From Gemmatimonadota bacterium (GTDB lineage Bacteria; Gemmatimonadota; Gemmatimonadetes; Gemmatimonadales; GWC2-71-9), in the NCBI GenBank assembly GCA_003169895.1, contig PNAE01000006.1, positions 62,001 through 126,000 of the forward strand: 64,000 nucleotides of DNA, read 5' to 3'. The number at the start of each line of letters is the position of its first letter. Position 1 is the first letter of the stretch. Shown here in pieces: positions 18,781 through 30,979 of this stretch. Both the position numbers and the translations under genes were made by a program. The notes under the pieces were generated by a model. It was not told where the DNA came from. It saw nothing but the letters and a program-made list of their open reading frames with translations, and made no database searches.

Positions 18781-21228
18781 TTACTCGGATCGTAACGCAA
18801 TCATCGGGGCAATGCGCGCGGCGCGACGGGCCGGAAAATATGCCGCCGCCAGTGTCACAGTCAGTAGTACGGCCACCGCGCCGCCAAAGACGAGCGGATC
18901 GGTCGCCGGCACCTGATACAACAGCGAGGCGATGGCGCGCCCCAGAGCAACGGCGCCTAGCGCACCAAGCGCAGTGCCGACCAGCGCCGCGCGCAACCCC
19001 TGCCCCACGATCATCCGAACTACATGGGTCGACTGGGCACCCAGCGCCACCCGGACCCCGATCTCCTTGGTCCGCTGCGACACACCGTATGACAGCACGG
19101 CGAAGATCCCCGTCGCGGCGATCAGCAGCGCCAGCAATCCGAACGCGGTGAATGCGGAAGCGCCCAGGCGCCAGGACCGCAGTTGGGGCGCGATCTGATC
19201 TGAAATCGGCTGGATGGTAGCGAACGGGAGGTTGCCCGCCGCCTGGACTTCCCGCAACAACGCCCCCGGCAGTCCTCGCGCCCCAGGTCGCATCCGCACG
19301 AAGAGGCCGTCGATCTCCGGCCACTGACGTTGGGCGAACGGGACGTAGTAAAGCAACGATTCCGTTTCGGTGACCCCGCTGCGCTTGGCGTCCGCCGCGA
19401 CGGCGACCACGCGGGTGCATGTCGTCGTGCTGTCCTCGCCCAGGTAGAGGCACTTGCCGATCGCCTCCTGCCCCGGCCACACCAGCCGCGCGAAGAACGC
19501 GCTGACGATCGCAACCGGCGCGCTGCCCACGACATCTCCCGTCGTGAAATCCCGGCCGCGAATCAGGCGAGTTCCCATGGTCGCGAGGTACCCGGGTGTG
19601 ATCGCCTGGTAGTATGGTCCGCCTGACTTGACCTCGGGCATCGAGTCGCGCCCTTCCGCCCGCATGCCCTGGGAGTACGAATAGTCGAACGGCGTTCCCA
19701 TCGACGCCGCGGCGCGTTCGACGCCGGGCATCTGCTGGAACCGCTCGAGCAGGCGCAGGTATACGTCGTTCGCCTCCGCCTTCGTCATCCCCGCGCCACG
19801 AAGGTTCATCGTGACACTGAGCACTCGATCCGCATCGAGCCCGAGGTCAATCCCCTGCACGTTGCGCAGCGAGCGCACGAACAACCCCGCGCCGACCAGC
19901 AGCACCAGCGTCAATGCGATCTGGGCTACGAGCAAGGTCGTCCGCGTCGCGGTCCCGTGACCCGTGGTGCCATGACCGCCGCCCTTGAACGCACTGACCA
20001 GATCCATGCGGCTGGCCTGAATCGCCGGGACGATGCCGGTCAATAGCGTCGTCAGCACCACGGCTGCCACCGTGAAGAGCAACATGCGCGTATCGATCAG
20101 CGGTACATCCGGCGAGAGATCGGGGAGCAGAACACTTCGCGCCGCCCCGCCAGCCCAGAGTGCCAGCACGATGGCGCTGGTACCGCCGACCAGCGCCAGG
20201 ACAAGACTTTCGGTGAGCAGCGCGCGAATCAACCCGGCGCGGCCTGCCCCGAGGGAAGCACGCACCGCAAGTTCCCGCCGCCGACCGACCCCGCGGGCGA
20301 GCAAGAGGTTGGCCACGTTCGCACAGGCGATGAGGAGCACAATCGCGGCGACGACGCCGATCCAGAGCGCCACCTTCGAATCGCTTGACGTCTCGGGACC
20401 CCGCGATTCCTGGATCGCTCCGAGCACAACAAGGCTCGTGGAATCGCGCCGCTTGCCCTGCGATACACCTTGACGGTATGCCACGGTCGCTTGCGCCGCC
20501 GCGGTCGCCGCCGGGACGCCTGGCTTGAGCCGCGCGACGGTCGACATCCACCACCAATTCCGGCTGCCGATCGCTTCGGGCGATGCGACATCGCCCTCCG
20601 CCGCCGGATGAATCGGCAGGACGAGGTCGACCGGGACGAGATCGATTCCGGTGAACTCCTTGGGGCCCACGCCGATCACGGTGTACGTCCCCTTGCCGAT
20701 CGGCAGCGCCCGACCGACGATACCGGGATCGCCACTGAACTGTCGCTGCCAGAACCGGTAGGTCAACACCGCCACGCGGTCGCCACCAGTGCGATCCTCG
20801 GCGTCGGTGAAGAAGCGTCCCAGCGTCGGCTGCAGGCCGAGCATCGGGAAGTATTGATACGATACGGCGGATGCATTCACCTGAATCGCGTCGCGCCCGC
20901 GCCCCAATCCGAGCTTTCGCGTGGTGATCGCCGCCGCCTGGGCAAATGCGGGTACGCCGTCGCGCAGGTCCACATACGACGGGAACGTACTGCCAGACCC
21001 CGTGAAGGTGCCCATGGCGCCGACGTTGCGCTTGTAATAGACGCGGACGATACCGTCCGGCTCCTTGACGCCTGCTGGTGCGCGAAGAAAGAGCGCATCC
21101 ACCACGCCAAACATGGTGGCGTTGATCCCGATGCCGAGCGCCAGGGTGAGCACGACCCCGACGGTGAAAACCGGCGTCTTGATCAGGCCGCGTGCGGCGT
21201 AGCGGACATCCTGGATGAGTCGCTGCAT
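18781..21228 (-). CDS. ADOP/MacB-type ABC transporter permease (copy 2)
   Basis: 815 aa. Starts MQRLIQDVRYAARGLIKTP, with the first helix [20 protein letters not shown], MacB-like periplasmic domain, central FtsX unit ([33 protein letters not shown]), second periplasmic part and C-terminal FtsX unit (GVSQRTKEIGVRVALGAQ). Ends PARRAARIAPMIALRSE. Duplicated permease halves in one chain define the ADOP group. It lies 20 bp upstream of the first ATPase and 19 bp downstream of copy 3, consistent with one transcript. Confidence 0.92.
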   Translation of the reverse strand: MQRLIQDVRYAARGLIKTPVFTVGVVLTLALGIGINATMFGVVDALFLRAPAGVKEPDGIVRVYYKRNVGAMGTFTGSGSTFPSYVDLRDGVPAFAQAAAITTRKLGLGRGRDAIQVNASAVSYQYFPMLGLQPTLGRFFTDAEDRTGGDRVAVLTYRFWQRQFSGDPGIVGRALPIGKGTYTVIGVGPKEFTGIDLVPVDLVLPIHPAAEGDVASPEAIGSRNWWWMSTVARLKPGVPAATAAAQATVAYRQGVSQGKRRDSTSLVVLGAIQESRGPETSSDSKVALWIGVVAAIVLLIACANVANLLLARGVGRRRELAVRASLGAGRAGLIRALLTESLVLALVGGTSAIVLALWAGGAARSVLLPDLSPDVPLIDTRMLLFTVAAVVLTTLLTGIVPAIQASRMDLVSAFKGGGHGTTGHGTATRTTLLVAQIALTLVLLVGAGLFVRSLRNVQGIDLGLDADRVLSVTMNLRGAGMTKAEANDVYLRLLERFQQMPGVERAAASMGTPFDYSYSQGMRAEGRDSMPEVKSGGPYYQAITPGYLATMGTRLIRGRDFTTGDVVGSAPVAIVSAFFARLVWPGQEAIGKCLYLGEDSTTTCTRVVAVAADAKRSGVTETESLLYYVPFAQRQWPEIDGLFVRMRPGARGLPGALLREVQAAGNLPFATIQPISDQIAPQLRSWRLGASAFTAFGLLALLIAATGIFAVLSYGVSQRTKEIGVRVALGAQSTHVVRMIVGQGLRAALVGTALGALGAVALGRAIASLLYQVPATDPLVFGGAVAVLLTVTLAAAYFPARRAARIAPMIALRSE

Positions 21229-21247
21229 GGACGTGCTCCGAGTTGGG

Positions 21248-23665
21248 CTATTCGCTGCGCAGGGCGGTCATGGGGTCGACCCGGGTCGCCCTACGGGCAG
21301 GGAGGTACATCGCCAGCATTGACACCAGCAGGAGCATCCCCGCCACGACGGCCAGGGTAAACGGGTCGGCAGGATCCACGTGGAAGAGCAGCGTCGAGAG
21401 TGCCCGCGATGCGATCACGCCGACCGCCGTGCCAATCGCGAGGCCGCTCACAGTCAGCCATAGTCCGTTGCGCAGCACCAGCTGCACGACCTGACCGCGC
21501 TGGGCTCCCAGCGCCATGCGGACGCCGATCTCCCGCGTACGCTGGTTCACCGCGAACGCGAGCACGGCGTAGACGCCGATTGCCGCCACCGTCATTGCCA
21601 CCACGGCGAAAATGCTGAGCAGGAAGGTGGGAAAGCGTCGATCAGCCATGGATCCCGTGATGACCGCGGACATCGGCGCGAAGTCGCCGACCGGCAGGTC
21701 CGGATCGACGCCATGTACCGCGGCACGCACGGCAGGTACCAGCGCGAGCGGCGAGCGCTCGGCGCGAATGGCCACCGACATCCGACTGCTCGGGCTCTGT
21801 GCGCCCGGGTAGTAGATCGTCGGATTGCGATCGCCGTCGAGACCGGTGTCCAGCGCATCACCGACGATGCCGACCACTTCGGGCTCGGCGTCGGGATTAG
21901 TCCAGCTGACCTTGACGTGCTGGCCGATCGGCTCCTCGCCAGGCCAGATCTTCCTGGCCAGCGCGGCGCTGATGATGACCACTGGTGGCGCCTTGGCATC
22001 GTCGTGATCCGTGAAGCGGCGACCACGCATTAGCGGAATGCCCATGGTGGCCAGGTACTGCGGATCGATGATCCGGATCACCGCGCCCGGCTGTTGGCCC
22101 GGCGGAGGTGCCGGCCGGCCAACCACCACGAACCCGGTCCCCGCACCGATGCCAGTGAGCGGCAGCCAACTCGCGATGCCGGCCGAGCGCACGCCGGGAA
22201 TGGCGCGCACGCGCTCCAGCATCGAGGAATAGAACGCGGTCACCCGCGCCGGAGCGCTGTCAGGATAGGTGCCCGTGGGCAGGTCCAGCGTCAGCGTGAG
22301 CACATTATCCGGATTGAATCCCGGATCAACCGACGTGAGTTTGGCGATTGAGCGCACCATCAACCCGGCGCCGATCAACAGCACCAGCGCGAGCGATACC
22401 TGTACCACGACGAGTCCGGCGCGGAACCGGGCAGCGCGGCCGCCCTCGGTGGTCCGCGCTCCGGCCGACCGCAGCGCGACGCCGACCCTCGCCAGCCGGC
22501 CGCCGAACGTCGCAGGCAAACCGATCACCACGCCGACACCAATGGAAAGCAGTGCGGACACGAGAAGAACGCGAGTATCGAGGGAAATCTCGTGCAGGCG
22601 CGGTACGCTGTCCGGATGCGCCGCCACCAGCAGATCGACGCCGTACACCGCCAGGACCACACCGACGGCACCCCCGACGAGCGAGAGCAGCAGGTTCTCG
22701 ACGAGCCACTGCCGCACCAATCGCCATCCCGGCGCGCCCAGCGCGGTGCGCACGGCGAGTTCGCGATGACGGCTCGCGGCAGAACCGAGCATGAGGTTGC
22801 CCACGTTGGCACACGTGATCAGCAAAAGCACTCCCACTGCGCCGAAGAGCATCCACAACACGCCGCGAGCCGGACCAACGATGTCGTCCTTGATCGACAC
22901 CACCCGAGCGCTCCAACCCGTGTCGAAGTCGGGATACTCCCGCTCAAGCTGACGAGTGATCCCGACGAGTTCCGCCTGCGCCTGCTGGCGCGTCACCCCG
23001 GGCTTGAGTCGGCCGATTGCGATCGCGTACCGGCCGGAGCGCTGGTGGTCGGCCGGATCCAGGCGGAACGCTTGCCAGTATTGTTCATTCCCGAGCGGAC
23101 GGAACGACCGAGGCATCACGCCAACGACGAGCGCCGTGCCCCCACTGATCGCGATGTTGCGACCCACCACGCTCGAGTCCGTGCCGAACCGGCGCCGCCA
23201 TAATGCGTCGCTCAGCATCACTCGCAGTGGCGCGTCCGGGAAGCCGTCCTCCCGCGTAAAGTTGCGACCGAGCGCCGGACGCGCGCCCAGGATCTCGAAG
23301 ACATTCGGGGTCACCGCCCGGCCGGTGACGTCTTCCGGGTTGCCGCCGCCGGTGAGCGTCATCGTGCGCCACATGTAGAGCCCGAGGGCGCTGAAACTGG
23401 TGCTCCGCTGCTGCCAGTCGAGATAGTTCTGCGGATTGACGACGTTGCGAACGCGGCCCTGCGCCGGCTTCGTCTCCCATACCATCACCAGCCGTTCAGG
23501 ATCTCGGTAGGGCAAGGGCGCCAGCACCACGCTCTTCACGACGCTGAAGATTGCCGTATTCGCGCCGATGCCGAGCGCCAGCGTGAACACGACAACCAGC
23601 GCAAACCCCGGCCGCTGGAGGATCCGGCGCGCGGAGTACCGGATGTCGTTGAGCAGGGCCTCCAT
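21248..23665 (-). CDS. ADOP/MacB-type ABC transporter permease (copy 3)
   Basis: 805 aa from the ATG at 23665 ([19 protein letters not shown]). First helix [20 protein letters not shown]; central FtsX unit with [20 protein letters not shown] and [15 protein letters not shown]-terminal unit [20 protein letters not shown]; end [17 protein letters not shown]. An earlier in-frame start would run into copy 4. Same architecture as its neighbours but well diverged from them, so the duplication is old. Membrane permease with large periplasmic domains; partner ATPase is one of the two in this block. Confidence 0.92.
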   Translation of the reverse strand: MEALLNDIRYSARRILQRPGFALVVVFTLALGIGANTAIFSVVKSVVLAPLPYRDPERLVMVWETKPAQGRVRNVVNPQNYLDWQQRSTSFSALGLYMWRTMTLTGGGNPEDVTGRAVTPNVFEILGARPALGRNFTREDGFPDAPLRVMLSDALWRRRFGTDSSVVGRNIAISGGTALVVGVMPRSFRPLGNEQYWQAFRLDPADHQRSGRYAIAIGRLKPGVTRQQAQAELVGITRQLEREYPDFDTGWSARVVSIKDDIVGPARGVLWMLFGAVGVLLLITCANVGNLMLGSAASRHRELAVRTALGAPGWRLVRQWLVENLLLSLVGGAVGVVLAVYGVDLLVAAHPDSVPRLHEISLDTRVLLVSALLSIGVGVVIGLPATFGGRLARVGVALRSAGARTTEGGRAARFRAGLVVVQVSLALVLLIGAGLMVRSIAKLTSVDPGFNPDNVLTLTLDLPTGTYPDSAPARVTAFYSSMLERVRAIPGVRSAGIASWLPLTGIGAGTGFVVVGRPAPPPGQQPGAVIRIIDPQYLATMGIPLMRGRRFTDHDDAKAPPVVIISAALARKIWPGEEPIGQHVKVSWTNPDAEPEVVGIVGDALDTGLDGDRNPTIYYPGAQSPSSRMSVAIRAERSPLALVPAVRAAVHGVDPDLPVGDFAPMSAVITGSMADRRFPTFLLSIFAVVAMTVAAIGVYAVLAFAVNQRTREIGVRMALGAQRGQVVQLVLRNGLWLTVSGLAIGTAVGVIASRALSTLLFHVDPADPFTLAVVAGMLLLVSMLAMYLPARRATRVDPMTALRSE

Positions 23666-23673
23666 GCCGATGC

Positions 23674-26088
23674 CTATTCCGTCCGCAGCGACACGATAGG
23701 ATCGACGCGCGTGGCGCGCCGCGCCGGGAGATAGCACGCCGCGAGCGCCACCGCCCCCACGAGCGCCGCCACGCCGACGAGGGTTCCCGGATCACCCGGT
23801 GCGATGCCGAACAACAGGCTCGCAAGCAACCGCGTCAACGCAAGTGCCCCCGCCACACCGATCGCCGCACCGGTGATCGCCAGCGCCATGCCCCGGCGCA
23901 GCACCAGCGTCATGACGTCCCGCGGCAACGCACCGAGAGCAATCCGCACACCGATGTCGCGCGTGCTGCGCACCACGAACCACGAGATCAGGCCATAGAT
24001 CCCCACCATCGCGAGGGCAACCGCGACCGCGGCGAACGCGCCGAGCACCACCATCACGAACCGCTGCAGTGACAGCGATTCGTTGAGAACGCCGTCCATC
24101 GTCTGGACCTGTCCGACCGGAATCTGCGGATCGGCGTCGTGAATGGTCCGGGTGACCACACCGGCGAGAGGCGCGGGATCACCCGTCGCACGCACCATCA
24201 CGTGGATCGGGAACCAGCCGTTGAAGACCCGGGTGAAATCGAACGGGGTCTGTGCGGAAGGCAGGAACACGGTGGGTGGTGCGCGAAACCCGATGAACGA
24301 CCTGACATCGCCGACGACGCCGACGACGGCTCGCGGTGTCTTGTTGCCGCCGATGGTGAGTGCCTGGCCCAATGCGCGGCCGGGGAGATACTGTTGCCGA
24401 ATGAACGATTCGTTGACGACCACCACCGGCTGGCCACCGGCGTCATCGGCTGCGACGAACTCTCGCCCCTCCCGCACCGCAACGCCCAGCGTGCGGAAGT
24501 ACCCGGGCGTGATGGTGCGATAATCGATGCCACCCCGGAGCGGTTGGCCGTTGTACGACACGCCCATGTTCCCGCCGCGTTCGAGTGGCAGTCCGGCCTC
24601 CACCACCGCGGCCGACGCCACGCCGGGGAGCGCTTGCAGGCGAGTCGTGAGGTCAGCGTAGAATCCGGCGATCGCCGTCGGCGTCTCGTAGCGGGAGCCG
24701 GTGAGCCAGATTTCGGCGGACAACTCGTGTCGCGGATCGAATCCGGCATCGGTGTGGATCAGGTTGGCGAACGTCCGGATCATCAGGCCCGCGCCGGACA
24801 GCAGGATCAGCGCCATCGCGATTTCGGCGATCACCAGCACGTTGCGCAGCCGGCCCTGTCCGACCGAGCCCGTGGTTCGCGCGGACGCCGCCTGCAGCGC
24901 GGCTTGGGGATCCGCGTTGGCGGTCAGCCACGCGGGCGCGAGCCCGAATCCGACGCCCGCAGCGAGCGCCACGCCAAAGGTGAAGAGCAGCGCCCAACGA
25001 TCGAGGTGCACTTCGGCCCCGCCAGCGAGAGTGGCGGGAACCAAGGCCAACAGGCCGTCCAGCGTCCAGGCCGCCACGCCGATGGCGAGGCTGCCGCCGA
25101 GGAACGACAGCAACACGCTCTCGGTGAGCATTTGGCGGATGATCCGGCTGCGGGTGGCACCCAATGCGACCCGTACCGCCAGCTCGCGATGGCGCGTCGC
25201 GGCGCGTCCCAGGATCAGCGACGCCACGTTGGCGCACGCGATCAGCAGCACAAAGCCGATGGCCCCGAACAGAATCTTCACCGGGGCCTGCGTGTCGGTG
25301 GCGATGACCTGCTTGTACGGCACCAGATCCATCTTCAGCTGAGAGGACAAACCCCGCTGCTTGAACCGCACGTGAAAATCGGCAAATGCCACCTGCATGC
25401 GCTGCGACGCCTGCGCCGCAGTCATGCCGCCGCGAAGCCGGCCGATCACCTCCAGGTTTTCCCCGCTGCCAACGGTCTCGCTCACCTGGGCAAGTGTGCT
25501 CCACGCGTCGGCTGATGGCAGCGACGCGAATCCCGCCGGCATCACGCCAATGACGGTGGTCGGCTTGCCGTCGAGCAGCACGGTGCGACCGACCACCGAC
25601 CGGTCGCCGCCGAAGCGCCGCTGCCACAGCGCATGACTGAGGACCACCACGGAGGGTCCGTTGGGCTGGTCCTCGTCGGCGGAAAAAACGCGACCCAGCT
25701 GCGGAGCGACACCGAGCACGCGCAAGTAGTCCGCCGACACCCGCAACCCGCGCAGATGGTCGGCGGCGTTGCCGGCCGTGAGGTTCATTCCCACGCTGGT
25801 TGACGCCGCCAAGGCCTGAACGGCCGTGCCTCGTTCCACGAGGAACTGAAACTCGCGATACGTGACTCCCATCTCGTCGCGCGTGCCGGCGAACGTCTCG
25901 GCGAGACCGACCAGGCGATCGGGCTGCGGATAGGGCAGCGGGCGCAACAGCACGCCGTACACGACGCTGAAGATTGCGGTGTTCGCGCCGATGCCGAGCG
26001 CGAGCGTGAGTGCGGCGATGAGCGTGAATCCGCGATGCTTGAGAAGCTGTCGGATGCCGAAGCGTACGTCGGGCCAGAGCGTGTCCAT
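23674..26088 (-). CDS. ADOP/MacB-type ABC transporter permease (copy 4)
   Basis: 804 aa. Starts [20 protein letters not shown]; first helix [20 protein letters not shown]; central FtsX unit [20 protein letters not shown] with [15 protein letters not shown]-terminal unit [20 protein letters not shown]; end [17 protein letters not shown]. It lies 134 bp downstream of the second ATPase, and that spacer holds a long heptad palindrome, so its expression relative to the ATPase may be set by that structure. Confidence 0.92.
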   Translation of the reverse strand: MDTLWPDVRFGIRQLLKHRGFTLIAALTLALGIGANTAIFSVVYGVLLRPLPYPQPDRLVGLAETFAGTRDEMGVTYREFQFLVERGTAVQALAASTSVGMNLTAGNAADHLRGLRVSADYLRVLGVAPQLGRVFSADEDQPNGPSVVVLSHALWQRRFGGDRSVVGRTVLLDGKPTTVIGVMPAGFASLPSADAWSTLAQVSETVGSGENLEVIGRLRGGMTAAQASQRMQVAFADFHVRFKQRGLSSQLKMDLVPYKQVIATDTQAPVKILFGAIGFVLLIACANVASLILGRAATRHRELAVRVALGATRSRIIRQMLTESVLLSFLGGSLAIGVAAWTLDGLLALVPATLAGGAEVHLDRWALLFTFGVALAAGVGFGLAPAWLTANADPQAALQAASARTTGSVGQGRLRNVLVIAEIAMALILLSGAGLMIRTFANLIHTDAGFDPRHELSAEIWLTGSRYETPTAIAGFYADLTTRLQALPGVASAAVVEAGLPLERGGNMGVSYNGQPLRGGIDYRTITPGYFRTLGVAVREGREFVAADDAGGQPVVVVNESFIRQQYLPGRALGQALTIGGNKTPRAVVGVVGDVRSFIGFRAPPTVFLPSAQTPFDFTRVFNGWFPIHVMVRATGDPAPLAGVVTRTIHDADPQIPVGQVQTMDGVLNESLSLQRFVMVVLGAFAAVAVALAMVGIYGLISWFVVRSTRDIGVRIALGALPRDVMTLVLRRGMALAITGAAIGVAGALALTRLLASLLFGIAPGDPGTLVGVAALVGAVALAACYLPARRATRVDPIVSLRTE

Positions 26089-26122
26089 GGGCGACCTCGA
26101 GATTACGCGCCACTACGATGCG

Positions 26123-26207
26123 ATGAGCCGTGAGCCCCTGACGGTCGACTCGGCGTGAAGCCCCCGTGCCACCTCGCCGAGCTTACCGTCAGGGGCTCAT
26201 GGCTCAC
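26123..26207. repeat. Long inverted repeat of the heptad family after the second ATPase gene
   Basis: Two arms of 33 bp (26123-26155 and 26175-26207) match at 28 of 33 positions as an inverted repeat around a 19-nt loop. Shared core GAGCCCCTGACGGT is perfect. GTGAGCC/ATGAGCC units recur at 7-bp spacing, but here they are not in phase with the ATPase stop. No T-run follows either arm. Confidence 0.75.
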
Positions 26208-26222
26208 AGCCCACGGCGGACA

Positions 26223-26936
<714 letters not shown>

Positions 26937-26946
26937 TGGCCTGCTC

Positions 26947-28197
26947 CTATTGCTTGAGTCGGACGCGGTCTACACCATCCCATTGTTGCATGTCGGACAG
27001 GATCACCTTGTCGCCCACGTTGAGCCCCTTGACGATTTCCACCGAGGTCACCGAGCTGCGGCCGAGCAGGACCTGGATCCGCACCGCGGCGTGACCGTTC
27101 TCCACGATCTTGAACAACCCCACCGGCCCGGTCGCGCCGCCATAACCGGGGCGGCCGGTGTATAGCACATTCTTGAGCTTCTCGATCTGGATGGTCCCGT
27201 CGACGCTGAGGTCGGGAACGGCGCCCTGGGGGAGTGCGCCATTCAGCGCCACGTCGACCGTGACGGTTCCGCCGATGGCGGAGGGATCCTTGCGTGAGAC
27301 GTGCCCGGCGATCAAACCGCTGCTGCGGGTATCGATGCTGGCCGACTGGCCGATCGCGACATCCTTGGCCTGCGACTCGGGGATCTGCAGCACCGCCTTG
27401 AGCCTCCCGGGCTGCACGACCTTGAGCAACAGGCTTCCCTCGGTGATGTACTGGCCCTGCTGCAGGGTCATTCCCTGGACCACGCCGGTGGCGGGCGCCC
27501 GGACCGTGAGCGACTTCTGCTTGTTGTGGTAGAAATCGGCGATCGACTTCAGCTGCTGGATGTTGGTCGTCGCCGCTGCAATCTCGGAATCGACGGACTG
27601 CTGCATGATCAGGAGGCGCTGCTGTTCGTACTTGTACTGCGCGGTGAGCTGGTCGGCCAGTGCACGCTTGTTGGTCGCGTCGAACTGGGCAATCAGGTGC
27701 TGCTTGAGCAGCGTATCGGACGCAGCAGCGTCCTGGGTGGCGGCGATGTACTGGGTGCGGGTGCTCGCGACCAGTCCCTGCTGCGACAGCTCGCTGCTCT
27801 TGAGACTGGTGCGCAGCGTGAGCAGTGTGGCTTGCGCCTGATTGAGCTGCTGGTCGGCGGTCATGGTCGAGATCATCACGTCGGGGCTCGACATCTCGAG
27901 CAGTGGATCACCGGCGTTCACGCTCTGACCCGCCTGCACGTCCATCCGATCCACTCGCGCCGTCGCGGGCGCGGTCACCTGCTGGATCTGCTCCGGCACC
28001 AGCGTGCCGGGACCGCGCACTTCGCGGATCATGTCGCCCTGACGGACCGAATCCTGAATCACTACCGACATCTCGACCGTGGGCGCGGCGGGCTTGAGCT
28101 TGCCCAGCGCGATCGTGGCGATGATGAGCAACAGCACACCGCCGCCGATGGCGATGTAACGGCCGGTCTTCTTCTTGGGCGGGCGAGCAACGTCCAC
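26947..28197 (-). CDS. MacA/HlyD-type periplasmic membrane-fusion protein
   Basis: 416 aa. Lys-rich N-terminus (KKKTGRY) then one helix (about 14-31) anchoring it in the inner membrane. Biotinyl-lipoyl halves flank a coiled-coil hairpin (about 105-215; Gln/Ala/Leu-rich, including LNQAQATLLTLRTSLKSSEL). The second half has RAPATGVVQGMTLQQGQYI, and a beta-barrel domain (LKAVLQIPESQAKDVAIGQ) follows. It links the ABC permease with an outer-membrane duct in tripartite exporters. Coupled to the ATPase downstream. Confidence 0.92.
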   Translation of the reverse strand: MDVARPPKKKTGRYIAIGGGVLLLIIATIALGKLKPAAPTVEMSVVIQDSVRQGDMIREVRGPGTLVPEQIQQVTAPATARVDRMDVQAGQSVNAGDPLLEMSSPDVMISTMTADQQLNQAQATLLTLRTSLKSSELSQQGLVASTRTQYIAATQDAAASDTLLKQHLIAQFDATNKRALADQLTAQYKYEQQRLLIMQQSVDSEIAAATTNIQQLKSIADFYHNKQKSLTVRAPATGVVQGMTLQQGQYITEGSLLLKVVQPGRLKAVLQIPESQAKDVAIGQSASIDTRSSGLIAGHVSRKDPSAIGGTVTVDVALNGALPQGAVPDLSVDGTIQIEKLKNVLYTGRPGYGGATGPVGLFKIVENGHAAVRIQVLLGRSSVTSVEIVKGLNVGDKVILSDMQQWDGVDRVRLKQ

Positions 28198-28454
28198 GCA
28201 GTGTCCTCAGAGACGAGTTGCGGGTGCGAAACACGGCAAGCGCGATGACAATCAAAGCAATCCGTGTGCCCTGAACTGCCATATACAAGTGCTGTTCCTG
28301 CAATAGCTTGAGACGCACCGGCTCGAGTTGGCGCCAGGTGCGGTGTACGGAGTTGCGATTGCGCGTCCCATTAGCGGACAACGTTGCAGGGTTGGATGCG
28401 GTTGGGGGAGGGAGCGACGCAGTTGGACCGGGAGCCAGGAGTCTCCGCGCTCCG
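28198..28454. other. 257-bp spacer upstream of the membrane-fusion gene
   Basis: A possible internal promoter region for the exporter core. On the minus strand a frame from 28381 carries a short hydrophobic run but continues into the fusion gene in another frame, so it is not annotated. Just after the permease stop (28455) two similar 7-bp units (CGGAGCG, CGGAGAC) suggest a decayed heptad array. No confident -35/-10 pair. Confidence 0.35.
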
Positions 28455-30911
28455 TCATTCCTCCCTCAACGCCACCAACGGATCGATGCGCGTTGCCCGC
28501 ACCGCCGGCACCAGCGTCGCACCGATCGCCACCGCGAGGAGCAGCAGTGTAACGGTGGCGAACGTGACCGGATCGGTGGCGTTCACGGCAAACAACTGGC
28601 TGGCGATCAGGCGAGTCAGCGCGAAGGCGCCAACCAGGCCGAGGCCGGCGCCGAGGGCGGTGAGTGTCATGCCCTGGCGGAATACCAGGCCGAGGACGTT
28701 GTCGCGAGTCGCACCGAGCGCCACGCGTACGCCCAGTTCGCGGGTGCGCTGCGCCACCGTGTATGACATGACGCCGTAGATCCCGAGCGACGCGAGCAGC
28801 AGGGCCAGCGCGGCGAAGATGCCGAGCAGGGTCGTCGACAGCCGGCGCTGTCCCATTGACGCCGACACCAGGTCGTCCATGGTCGTGACGCGGGCCATTG
28901 GCAGGTCACGGTCGATATCGTGGATCGCGTTGCGAATGGCCGCCACCTGCTGTTTCGGATCACCGGCGGTGCGGACCACGACGTCGAGCCTGTTGGCGCC
29001 ACCGCCAAATGCCGACGCGGGCTGCAAGATGTCGAGATACAACTGGACCCGCGGCTCGGCGTCCAGGCCCTCATGCTTCGTGTGCCCCACGACGCCGACG
29101 ATCGTGATGTAACGGGTGCTGGTGTCCGGCGTACTGTTACCCAAGTCGATCCGCTTGCCGATCGGGGTCTCACCCGCCTTGTAGTAGTGGTGAACGAACT
29201 CGTTGTCGACCACCGCGACCTGCATCCCGTGAGCGTCATCCTGCGCCGTGAAGATGCGGCCCTCGAGTCGCGGCACCTGCAACGCCGCGAAGAAGCCGGG
29301 AGCGACCAGGCGAATATCGCCCCACGGTCCGTTCGCCTTCGGCGGCGGCGTGTAGCCTTCGACGTTGAAGCTGCCGGTTGACCAGTTGCCCCCAAACGGG
29401 ACGACGCTGGTGCCACCCGCCGCCTTGACGCCGGGCACCTGCTCGATCCGCGGCATCAGCGCACTCCAGAACGCGGTGCGTGCGGTGTCATTGTTGTACT
29501 TGGCAACCGGGAGCGAGATGCCGAACGTCAGCACGTTGCGCGGCTCGAAGCCGGGGCTGACATTCGCCAGCCGGGAGAAGCTCCTGAGCAACAGGCCGCC
29601 GCCCGTCAGCAGCGTCAGCGCCAGCGCAATCTCCGTCACTACCAGCGCGCGACGCACCAGTTGGCCGCCGCGGTCCGCGGTCCCGGTGCGCGAACCGTCC
29701 TTCAATGAACTCTGCAGGTTGCCCTTCCTCGTCTGCAGTGCGGGCGCCAGGCCGAACACGACGCCGGTGACCAGCGCCACCGCGAGTGTGAACACCACCA
29801 CATGCGAGTCGATCGCCAGATCCTTTACCCGCGGGAGGTTGGCGGGATTCGCCGCGGCAAGGGCCTTGATCGCCCCGTACGCGATCAACAGGCCGAGTGC
29901 GCCACCGCCGGCCGAGAGCATGAGGCTCTCGGCGAGCAGCTGGCGCACCAGGTCGCGGGGCCTGGCGCCGAGCGCAATGCGGATCGCCACCTCGCGATGC
30001 CGCGACGCGGCGCGGGCCAGCAGCAGGTTGGCCACGTTCGCGCAGGCGATCAGCAGCACGAACCCGACCGCCCCGAGAAGCACAAGCAACGCCGGCCGAA
30101 TGCGGCCGATCTGGACCTCGCTCATCGATTTCACTTCGAGTGTCCAGTCGATCGAAAAGGTGTTCGAATTGTCTTGCTTGAGCTGGGTGGCAAAGCCGGT
30201 CATCTCCCGCGCGGCGGCCTTCACGCTCGTGCCCGGGTTCAGGCGGGCCACGAGGTTGAGGTATTCGTTGGTGTAGTTGTTGCTCGTGAAGCGGGAAGGA
30301 TCGATCGCAATCGGCGACCAGATTTCGGTCGGCGGATTCCACGGATCGACGAATCCCGCTGGCATCACGCCGATCACCTGATACGACTCGCCGTTCAGCG
30401 AAACCGTCTGCCCAACGACGTCGGCCTTGGCTCCAAACATCCGCTTCCACAGCCCGTCGCTCAGCACCACGACGTGATCGTGCCCGGCTCGATCGTCATC
30501 GGCGATCACTGTACGACCGCGGGCAGGGGTGACACCCAGAACCGAGAAGAACAGCCCGCTCACGCGGGTCCCGCCGAGTCGCTCGGGTTCGCCCATCCCG
30601 GTGAGATTGACGTTCCACCCGGCTTCGACCGCAACCGCGGCAAACGACCGGGTCCGGTCTCGATAGTCCTTGAACCCCGGTGCCGAGACCGGGGCTTCCA
30701 TCTTGAGCGTCGGATACCAGTGGTAGATGGTGACCAACTGGCCCGGGTCCCGATATGGCAGCGGTACCAGCAGCACGGTGTTGATCACGCTGAAAATCGC
30801 CGAGTTCGCGCCAATGCCGAGCGCCATGGTGGCGACGACGATGAACGTGAAGGCGGGAGAATGGCGGAGCCGGCGGGCAGCGTACCGGATGTCGTGCAAC
30901 AGGGCGTCCAT
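28455..30911 (-). CDS. ADOP/MacB-type ABC transporter permease (copy 5)
   Basis: 818 aa from the ATG at 30911 (MDALLHDIRYAARRLRHSP). First helix VVATMALGIGANSAIFSVIN; central FtsX unit [20 protein letters not shown] with HREVAIRIALGARP; C-terminal FtsX unit GIYGVMSYTVAQRTRELGVR; end AVRATRIDPLVALREE. The frame is open far upstream into the receptor gene, but the conserved ADOP N-terminus fixes the start. It is first in the export block, 68 bp after the TonB receptor, and separated from the fusion protein by 257 bp. Confidence 0.92.
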   Translation of the reverse strand: MDALLHDIRYAARRLRHSPAFTFIVVATMALGIGANSAIFSVINTVLLVPLPYRDPGQLVTIYHWYPTLKMEAPVSAPGFKDYRDRTRSFAAVAVEAGWNVNLTGMGEPERLGGTRVSGLFFSVLGVTPARGRTVIADDDRAGHDHVVVLSDGLWKRMFGAKADVVGQTVSLNGESYQVIGVMPAGFVDPWNPPTEIWSPIAIDPSRFTSNNYTNEYLNLVARLNPGTSVKAAAREMTGFATQLKQDNSNTFSIDWTLEVKSMSEVQIGRIRPALLVLLGAVGFVLLIACANVANLLLARAASRHREVAIRIALGARPRDLVRQLLAESLMLSAGGGALGLLIAYGAIKALAAANPANLPRVKDLAIDSHVVVFTLAVALVTGVVFGLAPALQTRKGNLQSSLKDGSRTGTADRGGQLVRRALVVTEIALALTLLTGGGLLLRSFSRLANVSPGFEPRNVLTFGISLPVAKYNNDTARTAFWSALMPRIEQVPGVKAAGGTSVVPFGGNWSTGSFNVEGYTPPPKANGPWGDIRLVAPGFFAALQVPRLEGRIFTAQDDAHGMQVAVVDNEFVHHYYKAGETPIGKRIDLGNSTPDTSTRYITIVGVVGHTKHEGLDAEPRVQLYLDILQPASAFGGGANRLDVVVRTAGDPKQQVAAIRNAIHDIDRDLPMARVTTMDDLVSASMGQRRLSTTLLGIFAALALLLASLGIYGVMSYTVAQRTRELGVRVALGATRDNVLGLVFRQGMTLTALGAGLGLVGAFALTRLIASQLFAVNATDPVTFATVTLLLLAVAIGATLVPAVRATRIDPLVALREE

Positions 30912-30979
30912 GACAGCTCCAGACCGGCGAGGGAGGGTTCCCGATACGACACCCGCCGGCCAGAAAAGGTTGTACCGGC

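Noticed and set aside
26160..26180. TGGCACG followed by CTTCA on the minus strand as a sigma-54 promoter
   Set aside because: The -24 element fits, but the -12 element lacks the invariant GC, and it lies inside the inverted repeat.
28198..28381. Small membrane-protein gene upstream of the fusion protein
   Set aside because: The hydrophobic run is short, there is no ribosome-binding site, and the frame runs on through the next gene without a sensible stop.
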